Shown here piece by piece: positions 8,789 through 17,494 of a DNA stretch of 64,000 nucleotides. A program made the position numbers and the translations under genes. The stretch lies in contig JAAVFI010000028.1 of assembly GCA_014800815.1 (NCBI GenBank), positions 21,092 through 85,091 of the forward strand, read 5' to 3'. Numbering within the stretch: position 1 is the stretch's first letter; every line of letters begins with the position of its first letter. Under the pieces are notes generated by a model. It ran no database searches, was not told where the DNA came from, and saw only the letters and a list, made by a program, of their open reading frames with translations. Origin of the DNA: Bacteroidales bacterium. GTDB lineage: Bacteria > Bacteroidota > Bacteroidia > Bacteroidales > Muribaculaceae.

Positions 8789-10009
8789 ATGCAAATGGCC
8801 TCGATAAAAGTAAAGTTTAGCCCCTCGGATATCGCTGACCGAGAGGGCACAATCTACTACGGGATAAGACAGGAAAGCAAGCAGCGCCGATTAGCTACAC
8901 ACTATCATATTTATGCGTCGGAGTGGAATGATTCAAGAGGTGTAGTTGTGCTTAATCCGGCGAGTGAACGGCAGTCACACCTCCTTGCTATACGCGAAAG
9001 AATAGGCAAGGATATGGAACGTCTCAACAGGATTATCCAAAAGTTTGAGATGCAAGGACTGCCCTACTCTGCCGATGATATAGTGGATGAGTTCAAGCGT
9101 CATGCTACAGAATACGGGTTGCTTAACTTCATGGATGGACTTATCAAGAAGTTGAAACGGAATGGCAAGCTGCGCACGTCGGAAACCTATACGGCTGCTC
9201 GGAACAGTTTCAGGAGATTTCTCTGCGAGGGACACAAGCCGAACGACATCCTGCTCGATTGTCTTAACTCGGAAATCATGGAGGAATACGAGGCCTGGCT
9301 GCGACAGCGCGGTGTATCGCCTAATACAATTTCGTTCTACACACGGATTCTGCGAGCGGTGTATAATCGTGCGGTGGAGAACGAAATAATTGAGAACAGA
9401 TACCCCTTCAAGCATGTGTATACGGGTATCGAAAAGACGGTGAAACGCGCATTGCCGCTGTCGGTCATCAAGGCTATCAAGGAGCTGGACCTGTCGATGA
9501 ACCCTTCGCACGATTTTGCAAGGGACATGTTTATCATGAGCTTTATGCTCAGAGGTATGAGTTTTATTGACATGGCTTTTCTCAGAAAATCAGATCTTTC
9601 GAACGGCTATATCACTTACCGCCGCCGAAAGACGGGGCAACAACTCATCATCAGGTGGACGCAGGATATGCAGATGATTCTTGATAAATACCCTATGAAC
9701 CGCACGGAATACCTCCTGCCTATAATCCGCGACAATGTAGCTGACGAAAGGAACTCCTACCGCAATGCGGGCTACAATATCAACTACAATCTGAAACGTA
9801 TATCTCAAAAATTAGGAGTAAGCATACCCCTAACGCTCTATGTCGCGCGCCACAGTTGGGCGTCGGCGGCAAAATCAAAGGGTGTGCCGCTGAGTATCAT
9901 TAGCGAAGGACTCGGGCATGATAGTGAAATGACTACACGAATCTACCTGACGAGCCTTGATACTTCGGTGGTAGATGAAGTAAATTCGCTCATTCTCGGG
10001 AGTATTTGA
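8789..10009 (+). CDS. Tyrosine site-specific recombinase (phage-integrase family)
   Basis: 406 residues from the ATG at 8789; a second ATG at 8795 is equally possible. An open frame continues much further 5', but that part is antisense to the AlkD-like gene. An arm-type DNA-binding region (about 1-90) and a SAM-like core-binding domain (about 115-210) precede the catalytic domain. Catalytic residues are R255 (MLRGMS), K281 (RRRKTG), R354 (VARHSW), H377 (LGHDS) and nucleophile Y386 (TRIYL). The position normally held by the first His of HxxR is Tyr351, as in many Bacteroidetes members. All catalytic positions are otherwise intact. Relatives act in DNA inversion or integrative elements. It lies next to a surface polysaccharide operon, but no attachment site or cargo was seen. 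Confidence 0.9.
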   Translation: MQMASIKVKFSPSDIADREGTIYYGIRQESKQRRLATHYHIYASEWNDSRGVVVLNPASERQSHLLAIRERIGKDMERLNRIIQKFEMQGLPYSADDIVDEFKRHATEYGLLNFMDGLIKKLKRNGKLRTSETYTAARNSFRRFLCEGHKPNDILLDCLNSEIMEEYEAWLRQRGVSPNTISFYTRILRAVYNRAVENEIIENRYPFKHVYTGIEKTVKRALPLSVIKAIKELDLSMNPSHDFARDMFIMSFMLRGMSFIDMAFLRKSDLSNGYITYRRRKTGQQLIIRWTQDMQMILDKYPMNRTEYLLPIIRDNVADERNSYRNAGYNINYNLKRISQKLGVSIPLTLYVARHSWASAAKSKGVPLSIISEGLGHDSEMTTRIYLTSLDTSVVDEVNSLILGSI

Positions 10010-10015
10010 ACGACG

Positions 10016-10041
10016 GGAGCCCGGCGCTGAAGCCGGGCTCC
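10016..10041. terminator. Perfect hairpin between converging recombinase and ugd genes
   Basis: A 10-base perfect inverted repeat (GGAGCCCGGC, six-base loop, GCCGGGCTCC) in the 56-base gap between two convergent genes. No T run flanks it on either side. It most likely works as a bidirectional transcription barrier or 3'-end stabiliser; a recombinase site is a less likely alternative. Confidence 0.55.
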
Positions 10042-10065
10042 TGAAGTTAGGTATCTTTGTAATGC

Positions 10066-11388
10066 TTAGTCGCGGTGGAAGATATCGCGGGTGTAGACTT
10101 TATCGGCAACGTCGTCGAGTACGGCGTCGTATCTGTTGGCGACGATAGCCTGCGAGAGTTTTTTGAACTCGTCGAGGTCGTTTACTACGAGGCTGCCGAA
10201 GAATGTTGTGCCGTCTTCGAGCGTGGGTTCGTAGATGATGACGCGTGCTCCTTTGGCCTTGATTCTCTTCATCACGCCCTGAATGGACGACTGACGGAAG
10301 TTGTCGGAGTTCGACTTCATCGTCAGGCGGTACACGCCTATAGTGCACGGCTCGTGCTCGTAGCCCTGGTATCCGTTGCGGTCGGTATAGTCATACCAGC
10401 CTGCGAGGCGGAGCACCTGGTCGGCGATGAAATCTTTGCGGGTGCGGTTAGACTCCACGATTGCCGACATCATGTTCTGAGGCACCTCGGCGTAGTTGGC
10501 AAGCAACTGCTTGGTGTCTTTCGGCAAGCAATAGCCTCCGTAGCCGAACGAAGGGTTATTGTAGTGCGAACCGATGCGAGGGTCAAGACCTACGCCCTCG
10601 ATAATGGCATGTGAGTCAAGACCTTTTACCTCTGCATAAGTATCAAGCTCATTGAAATAGCTCACACGCAGCGCGAGGTAGGTATTTGCAAAGAGCTTGA
10701 CAGCCTCAGCCTCCTTCATGCCCATATACAGCGTGGGGATATCTTCTTTTACAGCACCTTGACAGAGTAAATTGACAAAGGTGTGAGCAGCCTCGTTCAG
10801 TCGCTCGATATCGGTAACTGCCTGAATAGCCTTGTTTTCCGCCTCACAGCCGGCACCCTCGATAATCTTGGGAACGCCTGCGATGATGCGCGAGGGGAAG
10901 AGATTGTCGTAGAGCGCATGACTCTCGCGGAGGAATTCCGGGAAGAATATGAGGTTGAATTTGGGGACGCCCGCAGAGGCGTATTTCATATACAGGCTCC
11001 GGCAATATCCCACGGGGATTGTTGACTTTATGACCATAACGGCGTCGGGATTGACGCTGAGAACGAGGTCAATAACATCTTCGATGCAGTGAGTGTCGAA
11101 GAAGTTTTTGACGGGGTCGTAATTGGTCGGCGCGGCAATGACCACAAAATCGGCATCACGGTAAGCCGCTTCGCCATCGAGAGTAGCGGTTAGGTCCAGT
11201 TCCTTTTCAGCGAGATATTTTTCGATGTACTCGTCCTGAATTGGAGAAACGCGCCTGTTTATTTTCTCTACCTTCTCCGGGATGACATCAACTGCCGTGA
11301 CATGATTGTGCTGAGCCAGTAGAGTGGCAATGCTCAAGCCGACGTAGCCTGTGCCGGCAACTGCGATGTTATATTGTTTCAGGCTCAT
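10066..11388 (-). CDS. UDP-glucose/GDP-mannose-type sugar-nucleotide 6-dehydrogenase
   Basis: NAD-dependent four-electron oxidation of a nucleotide sugar (UDP-glucose to UDP-glucuronate, or a UDP-HexNAc analogue). 440 residues. The N-terminal Rossmann fold has [17 protein letters not shown] (about 9-25). The catalytic Cys domain shows [20 protein letters not shown] (around 275-295), with the active-site Cys in GYCLPKD. The UDP-binding C-terminal domain follows (about 320-430). It is the last gene of the polysaccharide operon, separated from the GT2 gene by 82 bases. Codon use and GC content look closer to the housekeeping genes than to the AT-rich operon. It would supply a uronic acid for the repeat unit. 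UDP-glucose is the likeliest substrate. Confidence 0.88.
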   Translation of the reverse strand: MSLKQYNIAVAGTGYVGLSIATLLAQHNHVTAVDVIPEKVEKINRRVSPIQDEYIEKYLAEKELDLTATLDGEAAYRDADFVVIAAPTNYDPVKNFFDTHCIEDVIDLVLSVNPDAVMVIKSTIPVGYCRSLYMKYASAGVPKFNLIFFPEFLRESHALYDNLFPSRIIAGVPKIIEGAGCEAENKAIQAVTDIERLNEAAHTFVNLLCQGAVKEDIPTLYMGMKEAEAVKLFANTYLALRVSYFNELDTYAEVKGLDSHAIIEGVGLDPRIGSHYNNPSFGYGGYCLPKDTKQLLANYAEVPQNMMSAIVESNRTRKDFIADQVLRLAGWYDYTDRNGYQGYEHEPCTIGVYRLTMKSNSDNFRQSSIQGVMKRIKAKGARVIIYEPTLEDGTTFFGSLVVNDLDEFKKLSQAIVANRYDAVLDDVADKVYTRDIFHRD

Positions 11389-11470
11389 AAACTATATTAT
11401 TTCGTTGTCATACTTCATATTACGTCGCACTACAATAGATATACCCATTTTAATGTCTTGATCAAATGAA

Positions 11471-12247
11471 TTATAGTTTCTTAACGTAAATCATCTTTTT
11501 AGTTACTCCCCACACCAAGTTATTTAAAGTCAGGATACAAGCCAGCAGATGGTTTGCAGATTCGGCAACTCTAAACAAACGATAGTGCCATTTTATGAGA
11601 GATAAGTAACTTGAATTACTTGTCGAGCCTTCTCTTTTTCGATATTTTGCCAGATTCTCGGGAAGAAGATAGCAATCAGATTTTCTAATTACTTTCAACC
11701 ACATAGCGTAGTCATTATTTTTCTGCAGCGCCGGGATAGATATAGTGCCGACGGTATCCCTCTCGTACATGACCGTCAGACAACCGGGCCAACAATAAGA
11801 AAACATACCGACTTTAGAAATTTTTGAAGGACCGGTGACCAAGCGGCCTCTCGGATTATCATGTTCATCTATTTCCTCATATTGCGTATATGAGAATTTG
11901 ATCCCATGCTCCTTCATGAATCGGATTTGCTTTTCTAACTTATTTTCCACCCATAGATCGTCGCTGTCAAGGAAGGCTATATAGTGCCCCGAGGCTAAAC
12001 TCAGAGCATGATTTCGAGCAATTGCGGTTCCTGATTTAGAATCCAGTTTAAAATACTTTATTCTGGAATCCCGCTGTACGAAATCCTTTACAATTTCTTT
12101 AGTTTCATCTGAAGAACAATCATCTACAATTAAAAGCTCCCAATTTGTATAAGTTTGTCTTAGTACACATTCAATGGTTCTCCCTATGAACGAAGCACAA
12201 TTATACGTAGGTGTAATTATGCTCACTAAATCTGTGGAGGAGTTCAT
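11471..12247 (-). CDS. Family 2 glycosyltransferase
   Basis: Cytosolic GT-A fold inverting glycosyltransferase of 258 residues. The N-terminal nucleotide-binding motif VSIITPTYNCASFIGRTIE (about 8-26) leads to LLIVDDCSSDET, and the metal-binding DxD motif is YIAFLDSDDLW (about 90-100). The C-terminal part (AMWLKVIRKSDCYLLPENLA) is typical of GT2 enzymes that add single sugars to lipid-linked repeat units. No transmembrane segment is evident. It sits between an acetyltransferase gene (44 bases upstream) and ugd. The acceptor and donor cannot be read from the sequence. Confidence 0.92.
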   Translation of the reverse strand: MNSSTDLVSIITPTYNCASFIGRTIECVLRQTYTNWELLIVDDCSSDETKEIVKDFVQRDSRIKYFKLDSKSGTAIARNHALSLASGHYIAFLDSDDLWVENKLEKQIRFMKEHGIKFSYTQYEEIDEHDNPRGRLVTGPSKISKVGMFSYCWPGCLTVMYERDTVGTISIPALQKNNDYAMWLKVIRKSDCYLLPENLAKYRKREGSTSNSSYLSLIKWHYRLFRVAESANHLLACILTLNNLVWGVTKKMIYVKKL

Positions 12248-12291
12248 GGTGGATTTATATTTGATTCCTATTATTGTGACAGAATGAATTT

Positions 12292-12816
12292 TTAATTAAA
12301 CTTTCCTTCTGCCAACAAATGATTAAAATGGTCTATATCCCTATATTTAATAACTTTTGCGGGGTTTCCGCCAACAATGGCAAAATCAGGAACATCTTTT
12401 ACCACAACAGAACCCATTGCGACTATCGCTCCTGTGCCGATGTGTATATTCCCTGAGATCGTAACGTCGGTGCCTAACCATACAAAGTCTCCTATTGAAA
12501 CCGATTTACAGGTATCTTTCTTTCCATAAGGTATTGCATCGCCGCCGTCATAGTCATGAGAGCCAAGCATTATCTTACAGTTTTGCCCGGAGTGGAAATA
12601 CCTGCCAATCTCCACTTTGCCACGGCCAAGTACTCTAAGCCCATTGCTGTGGAAGTGATCCCCGACAGAAACTTCAGCCGCGCTGCTGATAGGGCAGAAA
12701 CACGATACACCGATCTTTTCGCCGGAAGATTTGCACTGATATCTAAATATTCTTGACCAGAATCTGCCACGAATCTTACGATACAAGGACAGGCATGAAT
12801 AGATTAACTTTCTCAT
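12292..12816 (-). CDS. Left-handed beta-helix O-acetyltransferase (CatB/Maa type)
   Basis: 174 residues with hexapeptide repeats (VEIGRYFHSG, VSIGDFVWLGTDVTISGNIH, IGTGAIVAMGSVVVKDVP), ending in the conserved AIVGGNPAKVIKYR. The SHDYDG stretch carries the catalytic-type His. These acyl-CoA-dependent enzymes typically O-acetylate surface sugars. The gene overlaps the upstream gene by four bases (ATGA), which suggests translational coupling in the polysaccharide operon. It probably acetylates one sugar of the repeat unit; the position is unknown. Confidence 0.88.
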   Translation of the reverse strand: MRKLIYSCLSLYRKIRGRFWSRIFRYQCKSSGEKIGVSCFCPISSAAEVSVGDHFHSNGLRVLGRGKVEIGRYFHSGQNCKIMLGSHDYDGGDAIPYGKKDTCKSVSIGDFVWLGTDVTISGNIHIGTGAIVAMGSVVVKDVPDFAIVGGNPAKVIKYRDIDHFNHLLAEGKFN

Positions 12817-13952
12817 TGTAACTGCGAGAGATACACCACGTCTTTGCTAAGAAGGACATACCCCAACTCTGATAGGCGTGTAAAATTTTCAGGAAAATTC
12901 ATATCGTCAATTACGACGTTTACACCTGCATGATAGCACTGATTCAATACCGTAGTATATACTCCAACGGCGTATTTCAGATTTGATATTGAAGTTTCAA
13001 TATCTACCTCTCGCTGATACTCTATCATACTTTCATCGACATACTTTTTCAGCAATTGAATATCGCTGTATCTCGGGTGAGGACGATATTTCAGAGAGGC
13101 TCCCTGACGGGAGATGAATTCAAGACTCTTTACAATAGACTGTAATTCTTCCTCGGTATACTTTGCCAAATAATATTTATAATCGGCATAAGCGTCAGAG
13201 TTCCGGTGCTCGGAGGGATTAACCGACATAAATGGGGGGAGTTCAGCCACAAACTGTTCTCTCGGAGCCCTTAAGTCAGACAGAAGTTTTATATAGTAGT
13301 CTTCCCATACGTAGGTCTTTGAAAACCTGAAGAATGAGTCTCTTACATAATACAACTTCTCGCCATGCATTACATTGATGTGCTCTACTCCATTCGACTC
13401 ACAAAAATATGTCAAGGCTGAACTTGTATATGAATATTCATTATAGACTATGATTGCATCAGGCCTATAAAGTTTTATCAACTGGGAATATAAGCCAACC
13501 TTGTATAATATCTTGAAGACAAAATAAGGTGAACGAATCAGATAAGGAGAAAGTCTGAGCACGAATCCCAAGTCTCTGAAGGACAGTGAAAATCCGGAGG
13601 ACCACTCTTCTGTACTTATTTTATACTTCTTTGCAACAGAGTCTGGAACCACACCCTGATGTCCGCTCTTCTCAAGAATTGCCTCAACTTTATAGCGATA
13701 TCGCGAACGAATACGCTTAATAAATGCCACTAAAATATACAATGGCAATACAAATAAGGCTATAAAGTTGAATACGAGACGCTTCCACCGGCTGACAAAG
13801 AGCATCTGCGCTTTATATTGGTAAAACGAGCGCGAGATATCATGCTTTGGCTCAGGAAGTCTCCTGATAAACTCCAACTGTTCGGCAACAGGGATATCAA
13901 ACTGCCACTTATCTCCCTTTGCCAAAAGATTCATTATTTTATTATAATTCAT
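12813..13952 (-). CDS. Putative glycosyltransferase; candidate nonulosonic acid transferase
   Basis: Not firmly recognised. 379 residues with one hydrophobic segment (about 58-78) near the N-terminus. A Rossmann-like GT-B core is suggested by RPDAIIVYNEYSYTSSALTY (163-182), HINVMHGEKLYY (191-202) and LKYRPHPRYSD (287-297). A His-Gly pair around 196 followed by a His-Pro pair around 292 is reminiscent of bacterial sialyltransferase and capsule-transferase folds, where an acidic-Gly motif and an HP motif bind CMP-sialic acid. The same operon makes a CMP-nonulosonate, so this gene is the best candidate for the transferase. That is inference. It overlaps the upstream gene by 11 bases and the downstream one by 4. 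Confidence 0.5.
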   Translation of the reverse strand: MNYNKIMNLLAKGDKWQFDIPVAEQLEFIRRLPEPKHDISRSFYQYKAQMLFVSRWKRLVFNFIALFVLPLYILVAFIKRIRSRYRYKVEAILEKSGHQGVVPDSVAKKYKISTEEWSSGFSLSFRDLGFVLRLSPYLIRSPYFVFKILYKVGLYSQLIKLYRPDAIIVYNEYSYTSSALTYFCESNGVEHINVMHGEKLYYVRDSFFRFSKTYVWEDYYIKLLSDLRAPREQFVAELPPFMSVNPSEHRNSDAYADYKYYLAKYTEEELQSIVKSLEFISRQGASLKYRPHPRYSDIQLLKKYVDESMIEYQREVDIETSISNLKYAVGVYTTVLNQCYHAGVNVVIDDMNFPENFTRLSELGYVLLSKDVVYLSQLQ

Positions 13953-14550
13953 TCTTCGATAGTCGGTTTATGAATTGTTCGGCGGTTTCCTTATTTCCTG
14001 TGCTTATAAAGTTGACATGGTAATCGTTGTCCGCCGCATCTTTAAGAAAATCTCGTTCGTATTGCTTCAGTGAGTCATGCAAGCGAACTTCATCGGTAAA
14101 GCTCACAAGCCCATGCAGTGTAACAAGAAATGGTACTGCCATATCTCTACATACGTCAATTGTAGCCGCTGTTATAGGTGTACATCCATGTATATGGACT
14201 AAATCGTAGCCGGTGACAGTCTTACGAAATCTACTGAGAGCACAGAACTGGTATATCGTCCTAAGTTTTGTCGAAAGCGGCACAGGATATTTTTTGATGA
14301 ATTCCAATGCAGCTCTGAATTGCTTCATTGAAAACGATGAGAAGAACTGTGCCCAATTGTTTTTCAATACGTTGAAAGTTCCAAGTCGCATGGCCGGAGC
14401 CATTGAGTTTACGGCAAAAACATCCACTTGAGCATCCTCTCCGATATGGGAGGCCATATCGTGTACCATGTAGCCAAATCCCGTCTTATTCCTCATAAAG
14501 GCGGGATGCGCCGGACATGTTATGTAGGGTGTGACAAGCAAAACCTTCAT
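13942..14550 (-). CDS. N-terminal half of a split GT4 glycosyltransferase
   Basis: 202 residues matching only the acceptor-binding N-terminal Rossmann domain of a GT4 (GT-B) glycosyltransferase. Visible are MKVLLVTPYITCPAHPAFMR, GYDLVHIHGCTP (114-125), VPFLVTLHGLVSF (139-151) and the interdomain approach KQYERDFL (162-169) ... NFISTGNKETAEQFI (180-194). It then stops exactly where the C-terminal donor-binding domain should begin. That missing domain is encoded by the gene immediately upstream, so the two halves are in reverse order on the transcript. ATG and upstream stop overlap as ATGA. Either the two proteins assemble into one enzyme, or both are remnants of a tandem duplication. Confidence 0.82.
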   Translation of the reverse strand: MKVLLVTPYITCPAHPAFMRNKTGFGYMVHDMASHIGEDAQVDVFAVNSMAPAMRLGTFNVLKNNWAQFFSSFSMKQFRAALEFIKKYPVPLSTKLRTIYQFCALSRFRKTVTGYDLVHIHGCTPITAATIDVCRDMAVPFLVTLHGLVSFTDEVRLHDSLKQYERDFLKDAADNDYHVNFISTGNKETAEQFINRLSKNEL

Positions 14551-15167
14551 TTTCCTAAAATCTCTTTATATAGATTGAGATAGCCCCTCTTCATGCTGTC
14601 GTATCCAAAGTTGGTTGCGAAGGCTTCAATCTTTTCAGAATCCCATGTCTTGCGCATACACTCTGTCATCCCCTGCATCAGAGCTTCATCGCTTCGCTCC
14701 CCGACTCCAACAGCACTATCTGAATTGCATATATCCCTGAATGCAGGGAGGTCGCAGAACGTCACTGCAGGCTTGCCATATACATATCCCTCTACTATAG
14801 ATAGTCCGAAACCTTCTGACAGGCTGGTGAGTATCGTCGCATCAGCATCAATATAGCAGTTGTGAACCTCTTTCTTGTCTACCGGGCCGGCAACGATCAT
14901 ATTTTCGCTTAATCCTCGCAAGGATATATATTCTTGTAACGAGTCGAAGTCTCCGCCACCAACAAAGAGGACCTTGACATTCTTACGGATTTCCGAAGGC
15001 ATCAATGCAAGGGCTTCAACAACTTGTCGCTGATTCTTATTCGGATTTACATTGCCGACAAAAACGAACAAAAAGTCATTCTTATCGATGCCGTATCGTT
15101 CTCTGACAGAGTAGTCTCTATCCTTTCGCTGAATATCACTGCCGTTAAGGACTACGGAGAAGGGCAT
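14547..15167 (-). CDS. C-terminal half of a split GT4 glycosyltransferase
   Basis: 206 residues comprising just the nucleotide-sugar-binding C-terminal domain of a GT4 enzyme. It opens with the interdomain strand MPFSVVLNGSDIQ, normally found mid-protein, continues with FVFVGNVNPNKNQRQVVEAL (35-53) and VKVLFVGGG, and carries the donor-binding E-x7-E motif (E118 and E126 in SEGFGLSIVEG). The ATG at 15167 lies three bases after the upstream stop. Its stop overlaps the start of the gene encoding the N-terminal half. Both halves begin and end at the natural domain boundary, and neither carries an internal stop. Confidence 0.83.
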   Translation of the reverse strand: MPFSVVLNGSDIQRKDRDYSVRERYGIDKNDFLFVFVGNVNPNKNQRQVVEALALMPSEIRKNVKVLFVGGGDFDSLQEYISLRGLSENMIVAGPVDKKEVHNCYIDADATILTSLSEGFGLSIVEGYVYGKPAVTFCDLPAFRDICNSDSAVGVGERSDEALMQGMTECMRKTWDSEKIEAFATNFGYDSMKRGYLNLYKEILGK

Positions 15168-15170
15168 AAT

Positions 15171-15986
15171 TTATCTATACGTATTTAGAATCTTAGAGAC
15201 AGTGGCAGGCTCTGCACCTTTTGGAAGCGCATAGTCCATAACAAAACTTCTCAAGGTCTCGAGCTCATCGGGATTGTCACGAAGATGCCAATAGTGGACA
15301 TTTATGACCAACGGGAGGTTGTGCTTGATGCAATAATCAAACATCCTTCTGAGATATGCTCCGGATTGCAAAAGACAAGCGTTAACCTCAAGATGATCAG
15401 AATACTTCAGGACTCCGGGCCATGGAATGTTATTTATAAATCTATGCCACCACCGGAATGCGTAGTTATAGAGATTCTTTACCGAAAGTCTTCGGGAAAA
15501 TTCCAACGGAACAATTCCTGAAAAGTCCATACCATTAGCAACAACAGCATCAAGACATCTTTTCGAGATCTTATTACTTGGAGCAACAAAGCACTTGATC
15601 GAATAATCAAGATTATCTTCAAGTTGCTTCTTATACCGTGCAATCTCCTGAGCTAAAGTTGGTTGAGCATCTCTCCACTGCATTTCCGCCAAACGTCGGT
15701 CGCCGGCAAATCTGTAATCATGGTTTATACCATGATGCAGTACATCAGCTTTGTTTTGCTCCAATCTATCTCTCAGCCAGTTTGTCAATTCTGAGTTCTC
15801 TATAAACAATCTGGGTTCAGTATTTCCCGCAGTATCAGGGCAAGCTCTTTTCGTAGAAACATCCTTCACTGCAGGGATCACCGCAAAAGAAATCGGGAAA
15901 TCGTTGAAATCCTTGTAGACCGCCTGAATATCTTCTACTTTTGTGAAGAAATTCATATCATCGTCCCTTATTGCCAATTGTATCAC
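15171..15986 (-). CDS. Polysaccharide deacetylase-like protein (NodB/CE4-like fold)
   Basis: 271 residues. Near the N-terminus IRDDDMNFF resembles the metal-binding Asp motif of the carbohydrate esterase 4/DUF2334 superfamily. LHHGINHDYRF (about 81-91) gives the His-rich motif, CFVAPSNKISKRCLDAV (about 135-151) corresponds to the substrate-groove motif and LVINVHYWHL (about 228-237) to the last catalytic His region. No signal peptide, so it would act on cytosolic intermediates. ATGA overlap with the flippase gene upstream. It may de-N-acetylate a sugar of the lipid-linked unit; related proteins in other capsule loci remain uncharacterised. Confidence 0.65.
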   Translation of the reverse strand: MIQLAIRDDDMNFFTKVEDIQAVYKDFNDFPISFAVIPAVKDVSTKRACPDTAGNTEPRLFIENSELTNWLRDRLEQNKADVLHHGINHDYRFAGDRRLAEMQWRDAQPTLAQEIARYKKQLEDNLDYSIKCFVAPSNKISKRCLDAVVANGMDFSGIVPLEFSRRLSVKNLYNYAFRWWHRFINNIPWPGVLKYSDHLEVNACLLQSGAYLRRMFDYCIKHNLPLVINVHYWHLRDNPDELETLRSFVMDYALPKGAEPATVSKILNTYR

Positions 15987-17494
15987 TTCCGTAATCCTTT
16001 AATAAGTTCTACCCATATCCCCGGACGTATACACAGCAAGGATAGTATATAAACTACTCCAAATGCTATACAGCAAATAAAGGTATATATCCAAGTATTA
16101 AGGTCTGATGAAAAATGCTTTACGACGATTGTAAACAAGGCTGCGATAAGTGTGCACGGAAGAATCTTCCATGTATTACTCTTGAGCAAATTCACTTTAA
16201 TCTCTGAATATCGACGTAGCAGTCGAAACAAAAGTCCCATAGAAATAACTATCGCCGTGACAGATGTCGAAATTGCCAAGCCTTGAACACCAAGTACAAA
16301 TGGAAGAGAAACATTCAGAACTATATTTAAAATGAATCCGATGCTTGCATTAATCGCCGGTGTTTTGGTATCCTTTAATGAGTAAAATACTTTGGTTAGA
16401 GATTCTCTGAATCCCATAAAAATCAAGCCAATACTATACCAGCCTAATAAAATCTGGGTACGCTCTACAGCTTCGGCATCGAACGCACCTCTGGCAAAAG
16501 CAATCTCTATAATTTCTTTCTTCAGACACAGAATCAGAGCTGTAAGAGGCATAAGGAACAGCACATACGCCGCTAAGGTTTTGTTAATTCTGATATTTAG
16601 ACCCGTCATATCATTTTTTGCAGTTGAGTCTGCATACAACGGATATATAATTGTAGCGATTGCAGAGGTAAACAGTGAGATAAACATACTGTTGATTTTT
16701 GAAGCATAACTCAGCACCGCTATAGAGCCGACAAAAAGAAATGAGGCAACAATCTTATTGATCATAGCCGTAACTTCGGCAAGACTCGTGCTCCATATCA
16801 CAGGAACAGACATCTTAAGAGACTTCCGTACATGGGCATTCCTCAAGTCAAACATAAAGCGGAATTGCACATGCTTATTGAATAAAACAAGCAGATATGC
16901 GAGTTCAATACAGCATCCGATAAGTTGACCGACGGCAGCAGCGAAGATTCCGTAATGTGAATGCAGAAACAGTATTGATAATATGACTGTAGTATTCAAG
17001 AACAAAACTGCAATGGAAGGCCATATAAACTTACCATGAACATTAAGTACTGAGATACAAATATTGGAAACTATTGTACACAATATTGTAGGACACATTA
17101 TCCTGAGCAACTGCGCCGCCAAGAAATTTGTTTCCGGAGAGAATCCTGGTGCAAAAACCAATATTACATACTTGGCAAAGATAAATATCAAGCCAATAAG
17201 AGCCAACGCAAATATTGACAATGTACTTATTAATGCATTGATATATACCTTGCTTTCCTCTACTCCGACATTATGCTTTATGTCGGTATATACAGGGATT
17301 ACTATCGACCTCAAAGCCACCGCAACAAAGGCAAATAGTATCACGGGGATCTGGAGGGCTATAGTATATGCGTCTATCGCAGCCCCGGCTCCGAAGAAGT
17401 TGGCCAAAACGGATTCTTTGATGAAGGATACGGCGTATCCGACACAAAGAATAAATGTCACTCCAAACGACGTCTTTATTAAATTTGATTTCAT
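15983..17494 (-). CDS. MurJ/Wzx-type lipid-linked oligosaccharide flippase
   Basis: 503 residues of strongly hydrophobic, multi-span sequence (about 13-14 helices) of the MOP superfamily. It is closer to MurJ/MviN than to classical Wzx: KESVLANFFGAGAAIDAYTI (about 26-45), a second-helix Arg in FVAVALRSIVIPVYT, and IALSYASKIN-type and FYSLKDTKTP stretches, the latter typical of MurJ helix 9/10. In this operon it would flip the undecaprenyl-linked repeat unit for the Wzy-like polymerase. A peptidoglycan role is unlikely given the context. ATGA overlap with the gene upstream. Confidence 0.85.
   Translation of the reverse strand: MKSNLIKTSFGVTFILCVGYAVSFIKESVLANFFGAGAAIDAYTIALQIPVILFAFVAVALRSIVIPVYTDIKHNVGVEESKVYINALISTLSIFALALIGLIFIFAKYVILVFAPGFSPETNFLAAQLLRIMCPTILCTIVSNICISVLNVHGKFIWPSIAVLFLNTTVILSILFLHSHYGIFAAAVGQLIGCCIELAYLLVLFNKHVQFRFMFDLRNAHVRKSLKMSVPVIWSTSLAEVTAMINKIVASFLFVGSIAVLSYASKINSMFISLFTSAIATIIYPLYADSTAKNDMTGLNIRINKTLAAYVLFLMPLTALILCLKKEIIEIAFARGAFDAEAVERTQILLGWYSIGLIFMGFRESLTKVFYSLKDTKTPAINASIGFILNIVLNVSLPFVLGVQGLAISTSVTAIVISMGLLFRLLRRYSEIKVNLLKSNTWKILPCTLIAALFTIVVKHFSSDLNTWIYTFICCIAFGVVYILSLLCIRPGIWVELIKGLRK

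Noticed and set aside
10016..10041. Hairpin after the recombinase as an attachment or inversion site
   Set aside because: A single short, closely spaced stem between convergent genes is better explained as a terminator; no second copy was found in the window.
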